DNA of 64,000 nucleotides from Pseudogracilibacillus sp037072025. Its GTDB lineage: Bacteria; Bacillota; Bacilli; Bacillales; Amphibacillaceae. The notes beneath the pieces were generated by a model. The model was not told where the DNA came from. It was given only the letters and a program-made list of their open reading frames with translations, and ran no database searches. Below are positions 1-9,163 of this stretch, one piece after another. How positions within the stretch are numbered: the stretch's first letter is position 1; the number at the start of each line of letters is the position of its first letter. The translations under genes were made by a program, and so were the position numbers. The DNA is taken from assembly GCF_037072025.1 (NCBI RefSeq), contig NZ_JAXHDD010000003.1, positions 62,001 to 126,000 on the forward strand, written 5' to 3'.

Positions 1-2
1 GA

Positions 3-101
3 GTTGCTTCCGCTATCGCAATCAAACATGATACTGACTTCAAGAATGTAGATATAAATTTACTTCAGAATACATTATCAAACCAAGGAGCAATCTTATA
101 A
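3..101 (+). CDS. C-terminal end of an unidentified protein (truncated by window edge)
   Basis: The reading frame is open from the first bases and ends at TAA 99-101, giving 32 residues that end in SNQGAIL. The other two forward frames stop early. It lies upstream of and in the same direction as a TTT transporter tctB gene, so it may be part of the same carboxylate locus. I do not recognise the family from this short tail. It may also be a chance open frame. Confidence 0.4.
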   Translation, partial: VASAIAIKHDTDFKNVDINLLQNTLSNQGAIL

Positions 102-249
102 AATTACACAATTTATATTTAGAGAATATTCAAAAGTATGGTTAAAATACATTAAATTTTGCGTGAATACTTGTTTTTTTTCTTTAAAAAGCAAAGAACC
201 TTTTCTAAGTGCTAAAGCATTTATTTACGTATTAATCGTTTATGTTACG

Positions 250-312
250 TTACCAGGAGTCTCGTTACCTCGAACTCCTCGGTCTTTTATTCTTCCTTTT
301 GAATACGCTCTT
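250..312 (-). repeat. degenerate end of a MITE-like dispersed element (family R2)
   Basis: Read on the minus strand, this stretch has a TATTCAAAAGGAAGAATAAA-type end followed by a GAGGAGTTCGAGG-like segment. The better copies at 23797-24125 and 58163-58420 start with TGTTCAAAAAGGAGGATAAA, and the 58 kb copy also has AAGAAGTTCGAGACGG. Only one end is recognisable, so this is probably a decayed copy. The rest of 102-331 holds nothing else I can identify. Confidence 0.35.
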
Positions 313-340
313 TTAGAACATAAATAAGAGGGTGAAAACT

Positions 341-769
341 TTGATACGATCCACACAATTTTATTTTAATTTAATACTTGTAGGAATTAGTATTATCTTA
401 ATTAATCAATCTTTAAATATTCATGTAAAGGATGAATTCCTTTCATCGCCAAAGATATTTCCGTTATTTCTATCGATAACGATGTTAATCTTGGCGTTAG
501 TCATACTCTTCAAGGAAATAAAGAGTAAAGAAGTATACAATATTTTACCGGAAAACTTATTATTTTTTCTTGGATTCATCATATTAACTTTCTTGTATAT
601 TTTCTTCATACCAATTATAAAGTTTTCTTTTGCGACGGTTGCATTCCTTTTTATTTGCTTTATATTTTTTAAAACGACAAATATATGGAAAAGTATGGTA
701 ATTTCTGTGGGATTTGTAATTGTAATCGTAATTATTTTTGAACGCGTATTTAATATTATTTTCCCATAA
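341..769 (+). CDS. tctB: TctB family small subunit of a tripartite tricarboxylate transporter
   Basis: A small membrane protein of about 142 residues with four hydrophobic segments, the size and layout of TctB (DUF1468), the small permease subunit of TTT carboxylate transporters. It ends in NIIFP, as does the second tctB at 4960-5454 (HIIFP). The frame is open from GTG 332, but an AGAGGGTG ribosome site 6-7 bases before TTG 341 makes the TTG the better start. It lies 46 bp upstream of tctA on the same strand. No tctC for this set is inside the window; it could lie upstream or be shared with the binding proteins at 5.6-8 kb. Confidence 0.85.
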   Translation: MIRSTQFYFNLILVGISIILINQSLNIHVKDEFLSSPKIFPLFLSITMLILALVILFKEIKSKEVYNILPENLLFFLGFIILTFLYIFFIPIIKFSFATVAFLFICFIFFKTTNIWKSMVISVGFVIVIVIIFERVFNIIFP

Positions 770-815
770 GTTAATTTTTAAAATTATTAAATAAAGCTTT
801 ATTGAGGTGAAATAA

Positions 816-2336
816 ATGGACGTATTATTAAATTTTTTAATGCCAATTTTAAACCTAGAATTGCTTCTCATGGTTGCACTAGGTACATTTGCGGGAATAT
901 ATGTTGGTGCAATCCCAGGGTTATCCGTTACGATGGCAGTGGCACTTTTACTTTCATTAACATACTCTTGGGATCTTTTACCAGCATTGGCGCTCATCAT
1001 CGGAATATATACAGGTGGGGTTTATGGTGGTTCAAGAGCTGCTATATTGCTAAATATACCGGGTGGCCCCTCAGCTGTAGCAACAACATTTGACGGATAT
1101 CCGATTGCACAACGAGGAGAAGCTGGCCAAGCCATGGGACTTGCAACTATCACCTCTGTTATTGGTGGAATGGTTGGTGTTGTATTTCTTGCTTTTACAA
1201 CTCCAGTTGTTTCACAATTAGCTTTACATTTTGCGCATAGAGATTATTTTTTATTAGCATTTATGGGACTTTTACTAGTTGGTTCTTTAAGTAAAGGCTC
1301 TTTTATAAAATCTGTCTTTGCTGCATTTTTAGGAATTATTATAGGGTTAGTTGGGCTAGATAATATTACCGCTGTGCCTCGTTTAACATTCGGAATGCTT
1401 GATTTACAACGTGGCTTTAATATTATTGTTGTAATACTAGGACTTTTTGGATTTTCTGAAGTGCTCTATCAGATGTCTAAATCATTTAGTGTTACCGTTA
1501 CTAATAAAGTTGGGAAAATAGTTCCCACATTAGCTTTCATTATTAAATTCTTACCACTTTCCTTACAAAGTTCTCTGATTGGTGTACTTTCCGGAGTTCT
1601 ACCAGGAGTTGGCGGAGAGATTGCTGCACTATTTAGCTATGATCGAGCAAAGAAAACAGTTAAAAAACCAACTAGACCTTTTGGTGAAGGAGCATATGAG
1701 GGAGTTGTAGCACCTGAAACTGCCAATAGTGCCGCTATAGGTGGAGCATTAATACCAATGCTGACCCTCGGTATACCAGGTGACGCGGTAACTGCAGTTA
1801 TAATCGGTGCATTTGTTATCCATGGGCTAAACCCTGGTCCTTTATTGATGATAGATTCTCCAGACATGTTTTGGGTTATTACCGGATCTTTATTTCTATC
1901 AAATATTTTCTTGTTAATTTTTGGTTTTATGGGAATAAAAGCATTTCAAAAAATTGTAACCATCCCAAAAGGAATATTATTACCAATTATTACTGTATTG
2001 ACTGTCATTGGTGCTTACTCCATTAATAATAGTATAACAGACATTTACTGGATGATTGCTTTTGGTTTTGTAGGATACTTTTTCCGGATATTTGGTTTCT
2101 CGGTAGCTCCATTGGTATTGGGTGTTATCCTTGGACCGTTGATTGATAAATCTTTAAGAGCGAGTCTCATAGCTTCACAGCATAATTTCGGTGACTTTTT
2201 ACTAGGCTTTGTCACTTCACCTATAAGTTTAGTTCTATTTCTTATAACTACATTAGCTGTACTATCGGGGACTTCTCCATATAAAAAGGTGAAATCATTT
2301 ATAGGTAGAAAAGTTAAACTAATATTTAATAGATAG
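816..2336 (+). CDS. tctA: TctA family large permease subunit of a tripartite tricarboxylate transporter
   Basis: 506 residues, very hydrophobic with about 11-12 membrane segments. It has the TctA glycine-rich signatures GAIPGLSVT near residue 31 and a LPGVGGEIAAL segment near 263, plus the family features PFGEGAYEGVVAPE and GIPGDAVTAVI. This subunit forms the translocation path of binding-protein-dependent, ion-driven carboxylate importers. A TTGAGGTG ribosome site precedes ATG 816. It is clearly paralogous to the minus-strand tctA at 3445-4947, with shared motifs in the same order, so the locus carries two permeases. The substrate cannot be read from the sequence. Confidence 0.93.
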   Translation: MDVLLNFLMPILNLELLLMVALGTFAGIYVGAIPGLSVTMAVALLLSLTYSWDLLPALALIIGIYTGGVYGGSRAAILLNIPGGPSAVATTFDGYPIAQRGEAGQAMGLATITSVIGGMVGVVFLAFTTPVVSQLALHFAHRDYFLLAFMGLLLVGSLSKGSFIKSVFAAFLGIIIGLVGLDNITAVPRLTFGMLDLQRGFNIIVVILGLFGFSEVLYQMSKSFSVTVTNKVGKIVPTLAFIIKFLPLSLQSSLIGVLSGVLPGVGGEIAALFSYDRAKKTVKKPTRPFGEGAYEGVVAPETANSAAIGGALIPMLTLGIPGDAVTAVIIGAFVIHGLNPGPLLMIDSPDMFWVITGSLFLSNIFLLIFGFMGIKAFQKIVTIPKGILLPIITVLTVIGAYSINNSITDIYWMIAFGFVGYFFRIFGFSVAPLVLGVILGPLIDKSLRASLIASQHNFGDFLLGFVTSPISLVLFLITTLAVLSGTSPYKKVKSFIGRKVKLIFNR

Positions 2337-2346
2337 ATTGACATTA

Positions 2347-2389
2347 AATAAACACCTAAGGAAGAAATTTTCTTCTTTAGGTGTTTATT
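2347..2389. terminator. bidirectional rho-independent terminator
   Basis: A near-perfect hairpin with arms AATAAACACCTAAGGAAGAA and TTCTTCTTTAGGTGTTTATT. A/T-rich runs lie on both sides, and it sits between two convergent genes (tctA on +, oxidoreductase on -). Confidence 0.8.
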
Positions 2390-2391
2390 AA

Positions 2392-3435
2392 TTAAGGTAG
2401 CTGTACCTGTACAATTTTTTTCTCCTCAGCTGACTGCTTAATCGCTAGCACTATTTTCAACGTTTCTACTGCATCTTCACCTGTTACTAGTAGTGGAGTG
2501 TTGTCGTGCAATACGCTGATAAAATGTTGTAATTCACTTGTCATCGGATCATTGTCTTCCTCTGCGTCCAAATTTTCAATAGAAAGAGGATGGTCCCAAC
2601 CGTATTTGTCCTCATCATACGAATAATATTTCATACTCGGGAAGGCGATGCTTCCTTTTGTTCCGAAAAAATAATAGCAGTCTGCATCCTCATAATAAGG
2701 ATATTTTGGATTTTCACCTGTCGTAAATTCATATGACCAAGGGGCAGGAACGCCGTCGGAAAGGAAATAATTCATCGTTACGCCTTCTTCAGTTTCGAGC
2801 AAAATAGAGGCAGTGTCTTCCACTTCATTTCCACGAATGTGGTTTTGCGAAGAGGCATACACGCGATCCACCGTTAATCCAGTCACGTAGCGGATGGTGT
2901 CGATATCGTGAGCGGCGTTAATTAATAGAGGGCCGCCTCCGGATTTCGACACACGCCATTTTTCCCAAAAATAAGCACGATCCTTCGCTACAGCAAATAT
3001 CATATTGACTCCGACTAAATCACCAATTTTTCCTGAGTCGATTACTTCTTTCAATCGTTGAATTTTATTCGAAAATCTCCGATGGTGTCCTACTAGCAGC
3101 TTGATTCCAGCTTCATGGGCGATGCGCACCATTTCCGAGCCTTCCTCAACAGTTGATGCGATCGGTTTTTCAACTAAAACGTCAGTGCCTCGTGTAGCAC
3201 ATTCTCGCACTGCCTCCAAATGCAACTGATTCGGAAGTGTGATAATTGCACCGTCGATCTCGCATTCCTCAAGCAACTCACGATAATCAGCAAACAGCGG
3301 AACATCAAGTGATGCTGCACGCTCTTTTGCCAACGTATCATTCCCCGCAACAGCAACTAACTCCGCTCCGTCTAAATTCAAAAGATCCTGTGCAAACTTA
3401 TAGCCATGATTTAATCCTAATACAGCAAGTCTCAT
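2392..3435 (-). CDS. Gfo/Idh/MocA family NAD(P)-dependent oxidoreductase
   Basis: 347 residues. The N-terminal Rossmann part begins MRLAVLGLNHG and has the family VEKPIAS motif near residue 91 (the EKP lysine). The C-terminal half has the GGGPLLINAAHDIDTIRY segment typical of the Gfo/Idh/MocA fold, with the His/Asp used in catalysis. Members oxidise or reduce sugars, polyols or hydroxy acids with NAD(P). It is the last gene of the minus-strand TTT operon, 9 bp after tctA, so it probably acts on the imported acid or a product of it. The nucleotide-binding loop is GLNHG rather than the usual GxGxxG. The substrate is unknown. Confidence 0.85.
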   Translation of the reverse strand: MRLAVLGLNHGYKFAQDLLNLDGAELVAVAGNDTLAKERAASLDVPLFADYRELLEECEIDGAIITLPNQLHLEAVRECATRGTDVLVEKPIASTVEEGSEMVRIAHEAGIKLLVGHHRRFSNKIQRLKEVIDSGKIGDLVGVNMIFAVAKDRAYFWEKWRVSKSGGGPLLINAAHDIDTIRYVTGLTVDRVYASSQNHIRGNEVEDTASILLETEEGVTMNYFLSDGVPAPWSYEFTTGENPKYPYYEDADCYYFFGTKGSIAFPSMKYYSYDEDKYGWDHPLSIENLDAEEDNDPMTSELQHFISVLHDNTPLLVTGEDAVETLKIVLAIKQSAEEKKIVQVQLP

Positions 3436-3444
3436 ATTCTTAAC

Positions 3445-4947
3445 CTACGCTTTTTTAAATAATTTGCTTTTTAAATTTTCAAACATACTCGTTTGTGAAA
3501 GTAGAGTAAAGACAAACACGATCGATAAAATTAGTGTAATTGGTGTATTGACGAAACCGAATAAAAAGTCACTTGCGCCTTCAGAACTCATATAAGCTCG
3601 TCTAAACGATGTGTCAACGAGTGGGCCGAGAATGATTCCAAGAACGAGCGGGGCGACTGGGAAGTTGTTCAGTTTCATAAAAAATCCAACGATTCCAAAT
3701 CCTAACATCCAATACACATCTGTAATACTATTGTTTAACGAGTAAGAGCCGATTATTGTGATAACTGCAATAATAGGGAGTAAAATTTGCTTCGGTACGG
3801 TAACAACTCGAATGAATATGGTGACAACAAGTAATCCAAAAATGAGTAAGAAAATATTCGCTAACGCGGATGAGCCGACCATCATCCAAAATAGGTCACC
3901 ACTTTGTTCCATTAATAATGGCCCAGGTTGAAGTCCGTGAATAAATAATGCTCCGATAAAAATTGCTGTAACCGCATCTCCCGGGATACCGAGCGTTAAT
4001 AGTGGGATTAGTGCTCCACCGATTGCTCCACTATTTGCAGCTTCTGGTGCGATAACACCATCATAGGATCCTTCCCCAAATGGTCGGTTCGTCTTTTTAA
4101 CCGTTCGTTTTGCATGGTCATACCCTAATAAAGCAGCGATTTCTCCCCCGGCACCAGGTAGGGCACCAATGAAAACACCCATAATGGAAACACGTAAAGA
4201 CATTGGCAAAAATTTTAAGAAAAAAGCAATTGTCGGAAAGGCAGTTTTCTTTAAAATCGCATTTATCCCTTGTTTATTAACCGTTCTCATTTGGAATAAA
4301 ATTTCCGACATCCCGAATAAACCGAGTAAAGCTACAACAAAATTCACGCCACTCATTAATTGTAAAGAACCGAAAGTAAATCTGGTACCGCCGCCGATTG
4401 TATCCATTCCGACCAGTCCGACTAAAATTCCAGCACCTGCAGCAAATATTCCTTTTGCTGTTGCTCCTTTACTAAGACTTCCGACTAATAGTAATCCGAG
4501 TAAGGCAAGTAACAAATAATCACGCTGTCCAAAATTAATCGCAATCTTTGCAATAAGCGGTGCCGTTGTTCCTAAAATAATAACCCCGATCATCCCACCG
4601 ACAAAAGAGAACACTGTTGTAAGAGTCAGTGCCATTTTCGCTTCTCCCTTTTGAGCTAACGGATAACCGTCAAAGGAAGTTGCAACGTTCGATGGACCAC
4701 CTGGCATATTAATTAAAATCGCAGCTCGTGAACCACCAAATACACCACCATAATATACCCCTAACATAATCGCCAATGCATCAAGAAGATCCCATGAATA
4801 AGTAAGGGATAGTACTAGCGCAATACATAATGTTACAGATAGACCTGGAATCGCTCCAAGAATAATTCCGACAAACGTACCCGCTGCAACATAAAATAAT
4901 AACTTAATATCTAATAATGGAATAAGTAATTGTTGAATGACTTCCAT
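3445..4947 (-). CDS. tctA: TctA family large permease subunit of a tripartite tricarboxylate transporter (second copy)
   Basis: 500 residues, polytopic, with the TctA signatures GAIPGLSVTLCIALVLSL near residue 31 and GALPGAGGEIAAL near 261, followed by PFGEGSYDGVIAPEAANS. It is paralogous to the plus-strand copy at 816-2336. It lies 12 bp downstream of tctB and 9 bp upstream of the oxidoreductase, so tctC-tctB-tctA-oxidoreductase reads as one operon, with a hairpin after tctC. Confidence 0.94.
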   Translation of the reverse strand: MEVIQQLLIPLLDIKLLFYVAAGTFVGIILGAIPGLSVTLCIALVLSLTYSWDLLDALAIMLGVYYGGVFGGSRAAILINMPGGPSNVATSFDGYPLAQKGEAKMALTLTTVFSFVGGMIGVIILGTTAPLIAKIAINFGQRDYLLLALLGLLLVGSLSKGATAKGIFAAGAGILVGLVGMDTIGGGTRFTFGSLQLMSGVNFVVALLGLFGMSEILFQMRTVNKQGINAILKKTAFPTIAFFLKFLPMSLRVSIMGVFIGALPGAGGEIAALLGYDHAKRTVKKTNRPFGEGSYDGVIAPEAANSGAIGGALIPLLTLGIPGDAVTAIFIGALFIHGLQPGPLLMEQSGDLFWMMVGSSALANIFLLIFGLLVVTIFIRVVTVPKQILLPIIAVITIIGSYSLNNSITDVYWMLGFGIVGFFMKLNNFPVAPLVLGIILGPLVDTSFRRAYMSSEGASDFLFGFVNTPITLILSIVFVFTLLSQTSMFENLKSKLFKKA

Positions 4948-4959
4948 AATAAACGCTCC

Positions 4960-5454
4960 TTACGGAAAAATAATATGAAATAATTTTGAAAATACTAAAT
5001 CAATAACGATAATACTAACAATAGAAACGATAAGATTTGTTTTCCAAGAAACGCCTCTTAAAAAAAACATGCTCACCGATAAGAAAATAAATGTTGCTAC
5101 GATAAATGGAATGAAGGATAGTAATAAAACGTATATAATAATCATTATAAAATAAGTTAAGATTAAACTATATTGCCTCATTGTCATTTCTGTATTTTCA
5201 TAGTCAGGTGTTTCTGCTTCAGCTTCTATTACTTTGTGATGTGTTTCGGACATTTCCACTTTCAATTTCATTCGTTCTTGAAAGAGAACAGTTATTCCAG
5301 TGATCATCATTACAAATGCAATTAATGCTGGAAGAAAACTACCACCTGCAGGGTCAGTAATAGAGGCCTTTTCCATCGTGAATGCTTGACTTAAAAACAC
5401 AAGACTGACGATGATCATAATTACTCCAGGAGCAAATGCTCTTACCTTTTGCAT
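4960..5454 (-). CDS. tctB: TctB family small subunit of a tripartite tricarboxylate transporter (second copy)
   Basis: 164 residues with four hydrophobic segments, the TctB/DUF1468 pattern. It is longer than the 142-residue copy at 341-769 because of a charged loop (about residues 60-90, rich in Glu) between the second and third membrane segments. An AAAGGAGG ribosome site precedes ATG 5454. It sits between tctC and tctA as in canonical TTT operons. Confidence 0.88.
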   Translation of the reverse strand: MQKVRAFAPGVIMIIVSLVFLSQAFTMEKASITDPAGGSFLPALIAFVMMITGITVLFQERMKLKVEMSETHHKVIEAEAETPDYENTEMTMRQYSLILTYFIMIIIYVLLLSFIPFIVATFIFLSVSMFFLRGVSWKTNLIVSIVSIIVIDLVFSKLFHIIFP

Positions 5455-5529
5455 TTTCTAAATCCTCCTTTTGATTCAAATACTTTTTAAAAAATGCTCT
5501 TAATAGAGGTTGTAAAGGTATAAAACAAA

Positions 5530-5556
5530 GGAGAGCTCGCGAGATGCGAGCTTTCC
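5530..5556 (-). terminator. intercistronic hairpin after tctC
   Basis: Inverted arms GGAGAGCTCGC and GCGAGCTTTCC around a five-base loop lie in the 123-bp gap between the binding-protein gene and tctB. There is no long T run on the minus strand. It therefore looks like a partial terminator or mRNA-stabilising hairpin that lets the binding protein be made in excess of the permease, a common arrangement in binding-protein operons (inference). Confidence 0.6.
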
Positions 5557-5577
5557 AAGTAAAACTAAAACTTCAAC

Positions 5578-6645
5578 CTATTCTGCAACTTTCGGGATAT
5601 CAAATTCCTCTGGTGATTTTACTGTTTCACCAGCTTCATATAACATCCATGCAGCAGTAGAACGGTTTTGATCAACATAATCCATTGCTTCTTGTCCACT
5701 AATGTTCATGTATTCCATACCTAAGTTTGCTAATGTAGCTTTAAATTCATCTGTTTCAATAGCAGCTTGGAAAGATTCCGAGAGCTTTTCCACCACATCG
5801 GCTGGTGTGTCTTTATGTGCAAATACGGCTTGGAATGGTCCCCAAGGTAGATATTTATTAATTTCTGGATAAGCGTCTGTGATTGCTGGCACATCCGGTA
5901 ATGCATCGATTGGTTCATTGTTCACAACTGCTAACATGCGGAAGTCACCAGATTCTACATAATCTTGTGCAGCCGAGACCGTTACTGAGGTAACATCAAC
6001 TTCGCCACCTAAAAGAGCAGTTGTTACTGGTCCTTCACCATCGTATGGAACGGTTTTAAACTCAGAGCCAAGTTCATTTTGCAACATGGCGAGAACAACA
6101 TTTGGAAGTCCACCTTCACCAGTTGTCCCAAAAATAAGATCATTCGGTTTATTTAGTGCAAAATCAACTAAATCTTCAATCGTTTCAAATGGTGAATCCT
6201 CTTTTACGATGATTCCTGCATAACTATTGGCGATAACAGATATTGGTACAAAATCTTCTTGATAACTACGATCCGAAATATCCAACACTTGATAAAGGTT
6301 CGGATTTTCAGCACCGAATAATAATGTGTGCCCATCGGCAGGTCGATCGTATACATCTTGTGTTGCGATTGCCCCTGCAGCACCTGCTTTATTTTGCATA
6401 ACGAGTGAGCCATCAATTTCGTCTTCTACGATTGGAGCGAGTGTTCTTGCAATAATATCTGTCGCTCCTCCTTCACCCCACATGATGATCCCATCAATGT
6501 TTTTCTCAGGGAATGAATCTGCCGCTCCATTGCCCTCGCCTGAAGACGCTGAATTAGCATTACCACTATTTGAGCTACAGGCAGATAAAACTAAAATGAT
6601 TATTGCGAAAATTGGCAGTGTTATTTTAAATAGTTTTTTCTTCAT
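5578..6645 (-). CDS. tctC: TctC family substrate-binding lipoprotein of a TTT transporter
   Basis: 355 residues. The signal peptide ends in a lipobox (LVLSAC, Cys about residue 22), followed by a Ser/Asn/Gly-rich linker and the TctC (Bug-like) solute-binding fold. Family features include FPEKNIDGII, the GGATDIIARTLAP loop near residue 57 and the ADGHTLLFG segment. GGGGGAG precedes ATG 6645. It captures a carboxylate outside the cell for TctAB. It is a close tandem paralogue of the gene at 6927-7994: same length and long identical blocks such as LLFGAENPNLYQ. The two are separated only by a dispersed repeat. Confidence 0.93.
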   Translation of the reverse strand: MKKKLFKITLPIFAIIILVLSACSSNSGNANSASSGEGNGAADSFPEKNIDGIIMWGEGGATDIIARTLAPIVEDEIDGSLVMQNKAGAAGAIATQDVYDRPADGHTLLFGAENPNLYQVLDISDRSYQEDFVPISVIANSYAGIIVKEDSPFETIEDLVDFALNKPNDLIFGTTGEGGLPNVVLAMLQNELGSEFKTVPYDGEGPVTTALLGGEVDVTSVTVSAAQDYVESGDFRMLAVVNNEPIDALPDVPAITDAYPEINKYLPWGPFQAVFAHKDTPADVVEKLSESFQAAIETDEFKATLANLGMEYMNISGQEAMDYVDQNRSTAAWMLYEAGETVKSPEEFDIPKVAE

Positions 6646-6664
6646 GTTGTCTCCCCCTTTGTTT

Positions 6665-6882
6665 AGCAGTTAAGAAAAGTATAACTACTATCTTACTGCT
6701 CACTGGCTAAAAGTGCGACGTCCTGGGACTGGGACTGCGCTTACTCGTCCCATCGAAGAGCATTTGCACTTTCGTTCGTCTCACCGTAAAGATTTGTCTC
6801 AGGCGCCAGTACTAGCACGTCAATCACTCGTAAGGCTACTAAAGCATTCACCCAAAGGCATGGCGAATGCCAAGTTTTCTAA
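6665..6882 (+). repeat. dispersed repeat DR-A, copy 1 (internally deleted)
   Basis: Shares long blocks with copies at 27322, 49961 and 63597: CTTACTGCTC, GACTGGGACTGCGCTTACTC, GAAGAGCATTTGCACTTTCG, GGCGCCAGTACTAGCACGT, and a 3' end reading GCCAAGTTTTCTAA. The 5' end (GCAG-TAAGAAA) is joined directly to the AAGTATAA block, so the AGCCACCATCTATCATG part is missing. It lies between two tandem tctC genes. Short open frames inside it are not coding. Confidence 0.75.
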
Positions 6883-6926
6883 TGTTTTTACGTTAAAATT
6901 AGAAGAGTGCTACAATTTCGCTTTCT

Positions 6927-7994
6927 TTATTCGCCAACTTTTGGAATACCGAGTTCTTCTGGAGAAATTTCTGTTTCACCAGCATCATACAGCATCCAAG
7001 TTGAAGTTGATTGGTTTGCTTTTACAAATTCTACCGCTTCTTCACCGTGTAAATTTAACGGATCTACACCCAAACTAGTAAGTTTTTCAATAAATTCTTC
7101 ATCATTTTGTGCAGCTTCAAAGGCATCACTTAATTTTTGAACAACTTCATCTGGGGTATCTTTATGTGCAAAAATTCCTTGAAACGGTCCCCACGGCAAA
7201 TATTGATCAAACTGTTCATAAATATCTGTAATCGGCGGTACATCTGGAATCGAGTCTAATGAACTATTGTTTAGTACAGCTAACATTTTAAAATCGCCTG
7301 ACTCTACATATTCTTGAGCAGCAGAAACTGCAAGTACTGTAACATCAATTTCATTTCCGAGCAATGCGACAGCTAGTGGACCATCTCCGTCATATGGAAT
7401 GAGGTTAAAGTCTGTGTCAAGTTCACTTTTTAACATCGCACTTGCTACATGTGGAAGACCACCTTCACCTGATGTCCCCATTTTAAGCTTTCCAGCGTTC
7501 TTGCTAGCATAATCTACTAATTCTTCTAAAGTATCAAACTCAGAATCTTTATTTACTACTATACCCGCATAACTTTGTCCAATAATGGAAACTGGAACGA
7601 AATCATTTACGTAATCCCTTTCAGAAATGCCTAATAATTGATAAAGGTTCGGGTTTTCTGCTCCGAATAATAATGTATATCCGTCTGCCGGCTGATCATA
7701 AACATACTGGGCACCGATTGCTCCACTTGCGCCAGTTTTGTTTTGCATAACTAAGGAAGCGCCAACTTCATCTTCCGCAATGGAAGCTAGAGTTCTTGAA
7801 ATAATATCAGTCGCCCCACCTTCCCCCCACTGAATGACACCATTTATATCTTTTTCAGGGAATGAAGTAGCTTCATCATCATTTGTTGGGCTTGCTTCAT
7901 CAGCACCCTTGTCCCCTCCGCCACCACAAGCTGCTAGAGCGAGGACAGCTAGTAAACTACCAAAAACGCATAACTTCTTCAAAAACGAATTCAT
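6927..7994 (-). CDS. tctC: TctC family substrate-binding lipoprotein, tandem paralogue
   Basis: 355 residues with a lipoprotein signal (LAALAACGGGG, Cys about residue 23) followed by a Gly/Asp/Glu linker and the TctC fold. It shares FPEKDINGVIQW, GGATDIISRTLAS and LLFGAENPNLYQLLGIS with the neighbour at 5578-6645. It is first in the minus-strand operon, whose upstream region is shared with the divergent iclR gene. Two binding proteins feeding one permease would broaden the substrate range or separate affinities (inference). A GAAAGGAAG ribosome site precedes ATG 7994. Confidence 0.93.
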   Translation of the reverse strand: MNSFLKKLCVFGSLLAVLALAACGGGGDKGADEASPTNDDEATSFPEKDINGVIQWGEGGATDIISRTLASIAEDEVGASLVMQNKTGASGAIGAQYVYDQPADGYTLLFGAENPNLYQLLGISERDYVNDFVPVSIIGQSYAGIVVNKDSEFDTLEELVDYASKNAGKLKMGTSGEGGLPHVASAMLKSELDTDFNLIPYDGDGPLAVALLGNEIDVTVLAVSAAQEYVESGDFKMLAVLNNSSLDSIPDVPPITDIYEQFDQYLPWGPFQGIFAHKDTPDEVVQKLSDAFEAAQNDEEFIEKLTSLGVDPLNLHGEEAVEFVKANQSTSTWMLYDAGETEISPEELGIPKVGE

Positions 7995-8116
7995 TATTTG
8001 TTTCTTCCTTTCTAGTTATTATAGTTGATTATTTGTAAAACGATAAGAGAAAACTGCTGGAAAATCCACCACCTTTATATGATTTTTATGCAAACGGTTA
8101 CTTTATAGCGTTAAAA

Positions 8117-8131
8117 TTCCATTCAGTGGAA
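8117..8131. promoter_or_regulatory. palindrome in the tctC/iclR divergent region (candidate operator)
   Basis: Perfect arms TTCCA and TGGAA around a five-base centre lie in the 402-bp region between tctC (minus) and iclR (plus). TTCCA/TGGAA half-sites recur nearby (AATGGAATT near 8147; GAATTCCATT near 8365). IclR-family proteins bind short palindromes of this kind. Assignment to this IclR is inference. Confidence 0.4.
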
Positions 8132-8344
8132 CAGGTTTACCTTTAATGGAATTGATTGATAAAAGAATTCTAACATAAAAAAAGAAAGCTGTCACCTGAA
8201 ATTTAAAAAAACTTCGTGAATTTGTCGGAACATTTAAAAATTACTTAGAGAATATGGGGGAACTTTAGCGTAAAATTGTGTGTGAGTGAATTTTTGATAT
8301 TAAAATATTGAAAAATCGGTAGAAATGTTTTAAACTAAAATTAT

Positions 8345-8363
8345 AGTTCTGTTGTATAGAACT
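8345..8363. promoter_or_regulatory. palindrome just upstream of iclR (candidate autoregulatory site)
   Basis: Perfect arms AGTTCT and AGAACT with a seven-base spacer, ending about 20 bases before the iclR ribosome site. The position fits repression of its own gene, but binding is not shown. Confidence 0.4.
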
Positions 8364-8400
8364 GAATTCCATTTAGGGGGTTCAGGAAGGGGTTTTAGTG

Positions 8401-9153
8401 ATGACAGAAAATAATCCGCAAATTATTCGCTCAGTCCAACGAGCGATTGATGTTCTCAATTGTTTTAGTGAAGAAAAATCAGAATTAACATTAACGGAAA
8501 TTTCTATTGTAACCGGTTTAGCAAAGTCGACAACGACGAGAATACTTGCAACATTAGAGGAAAATAGATTTGTAGAAAAAGAAGCTTCTACTGGAAAATA
8601 TCGACTAGGTAGACAGCTTTATTTTCTAGGCCATCGCGCCGGACGTTCCATCGAACTAAAAGAAGTAGCAAAAGAAACGATGATTCGCTTGCGGGATCAG
8701 TTGAAAGAAACAGTAAATTTATATGTTAGAGAAGGCGAACATCGTGTTTGTGTACAGCAGTATGAAAGTTTGCAATCTGTAAAACATATGATTCAAATCG
8801 GCCAACATCTCCCACTAACAGTTGGTGCGAGTGGAAAAGTATTGCTCGCATATGAACCGAAAAAATTTATCGAAGAGATTATGGAAAAGCAAGTAATGGT
8901 GAAAAGTAAAGTCGCCTTACTTTCCGAACTCAATATGATCACCGTCGAAAAATATGCGGAGAGTATTGAAGAAAGAGAAACCGGAACCTCAGCAGCGGCC
9001 GCACCAATTTTTAATATTCACGGCGAAGCGATTGCCGCACTATCATTATCAGGTCCCGCACAACGATTTAACCCAAGTAAAGTCCCGGATTTAAAAACAA
9101 TTTTAGTCGCCAGCGCTTTGGAAATTTCAAACCATATGGGCTTTACGTTGTGA
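8401..9153 (+). CDS. IclR family transcriptional regulator
   Basis: 250 residues. An N-terminal winged helix-turn-helix (RSVQRAIDVLNCF, then LTEISIVTGLAKSTTTRIL, about residues 10-60) is followed by the IclR effector-binding domain with TVGASGKVLLA near residue 140 and an AAPIFNIHGEAIAALSLSGP segment near 200. The ribosome site AGGAAGGGG gives proper spacing to ATG 8401; GTG 8398 is also possible. It is divergent from the TTT operon and upstream of the CoA-transferase/lyase pair, so it probably controls one or both in response to the imported acid or its CoA product (inference). Confidence 0.92.
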   Translation: MTENNPQIIRSVQRAIDVLNCFSEEKSELTLTEISIVTGLAKSTTTRILATLEENRFVEKEASTGKYRLGRQLYFLGHRAGRSIELKEVAKETMIRLRDQLKETVNLYVREGEHRVCVQQYESLQSVKHMIQIGQHLPLTVGASGKVLLAYEPKKFIEEIMEKQVMVKSKVALLSELNMITVEKYAESIEERETGTSAAAAPIFNIHGEAIAALSLSGPAQRFNPSKVPDLKTILVASALEISNHMGFTL

Positions 9154-9163
9154 GACGTTATCG

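Noticed and set aside
6713..7078. 121-residue plus-strand ORF
   Set aside because: Covers a DR-A repeat and the antisense of tctC. No start signal or family.
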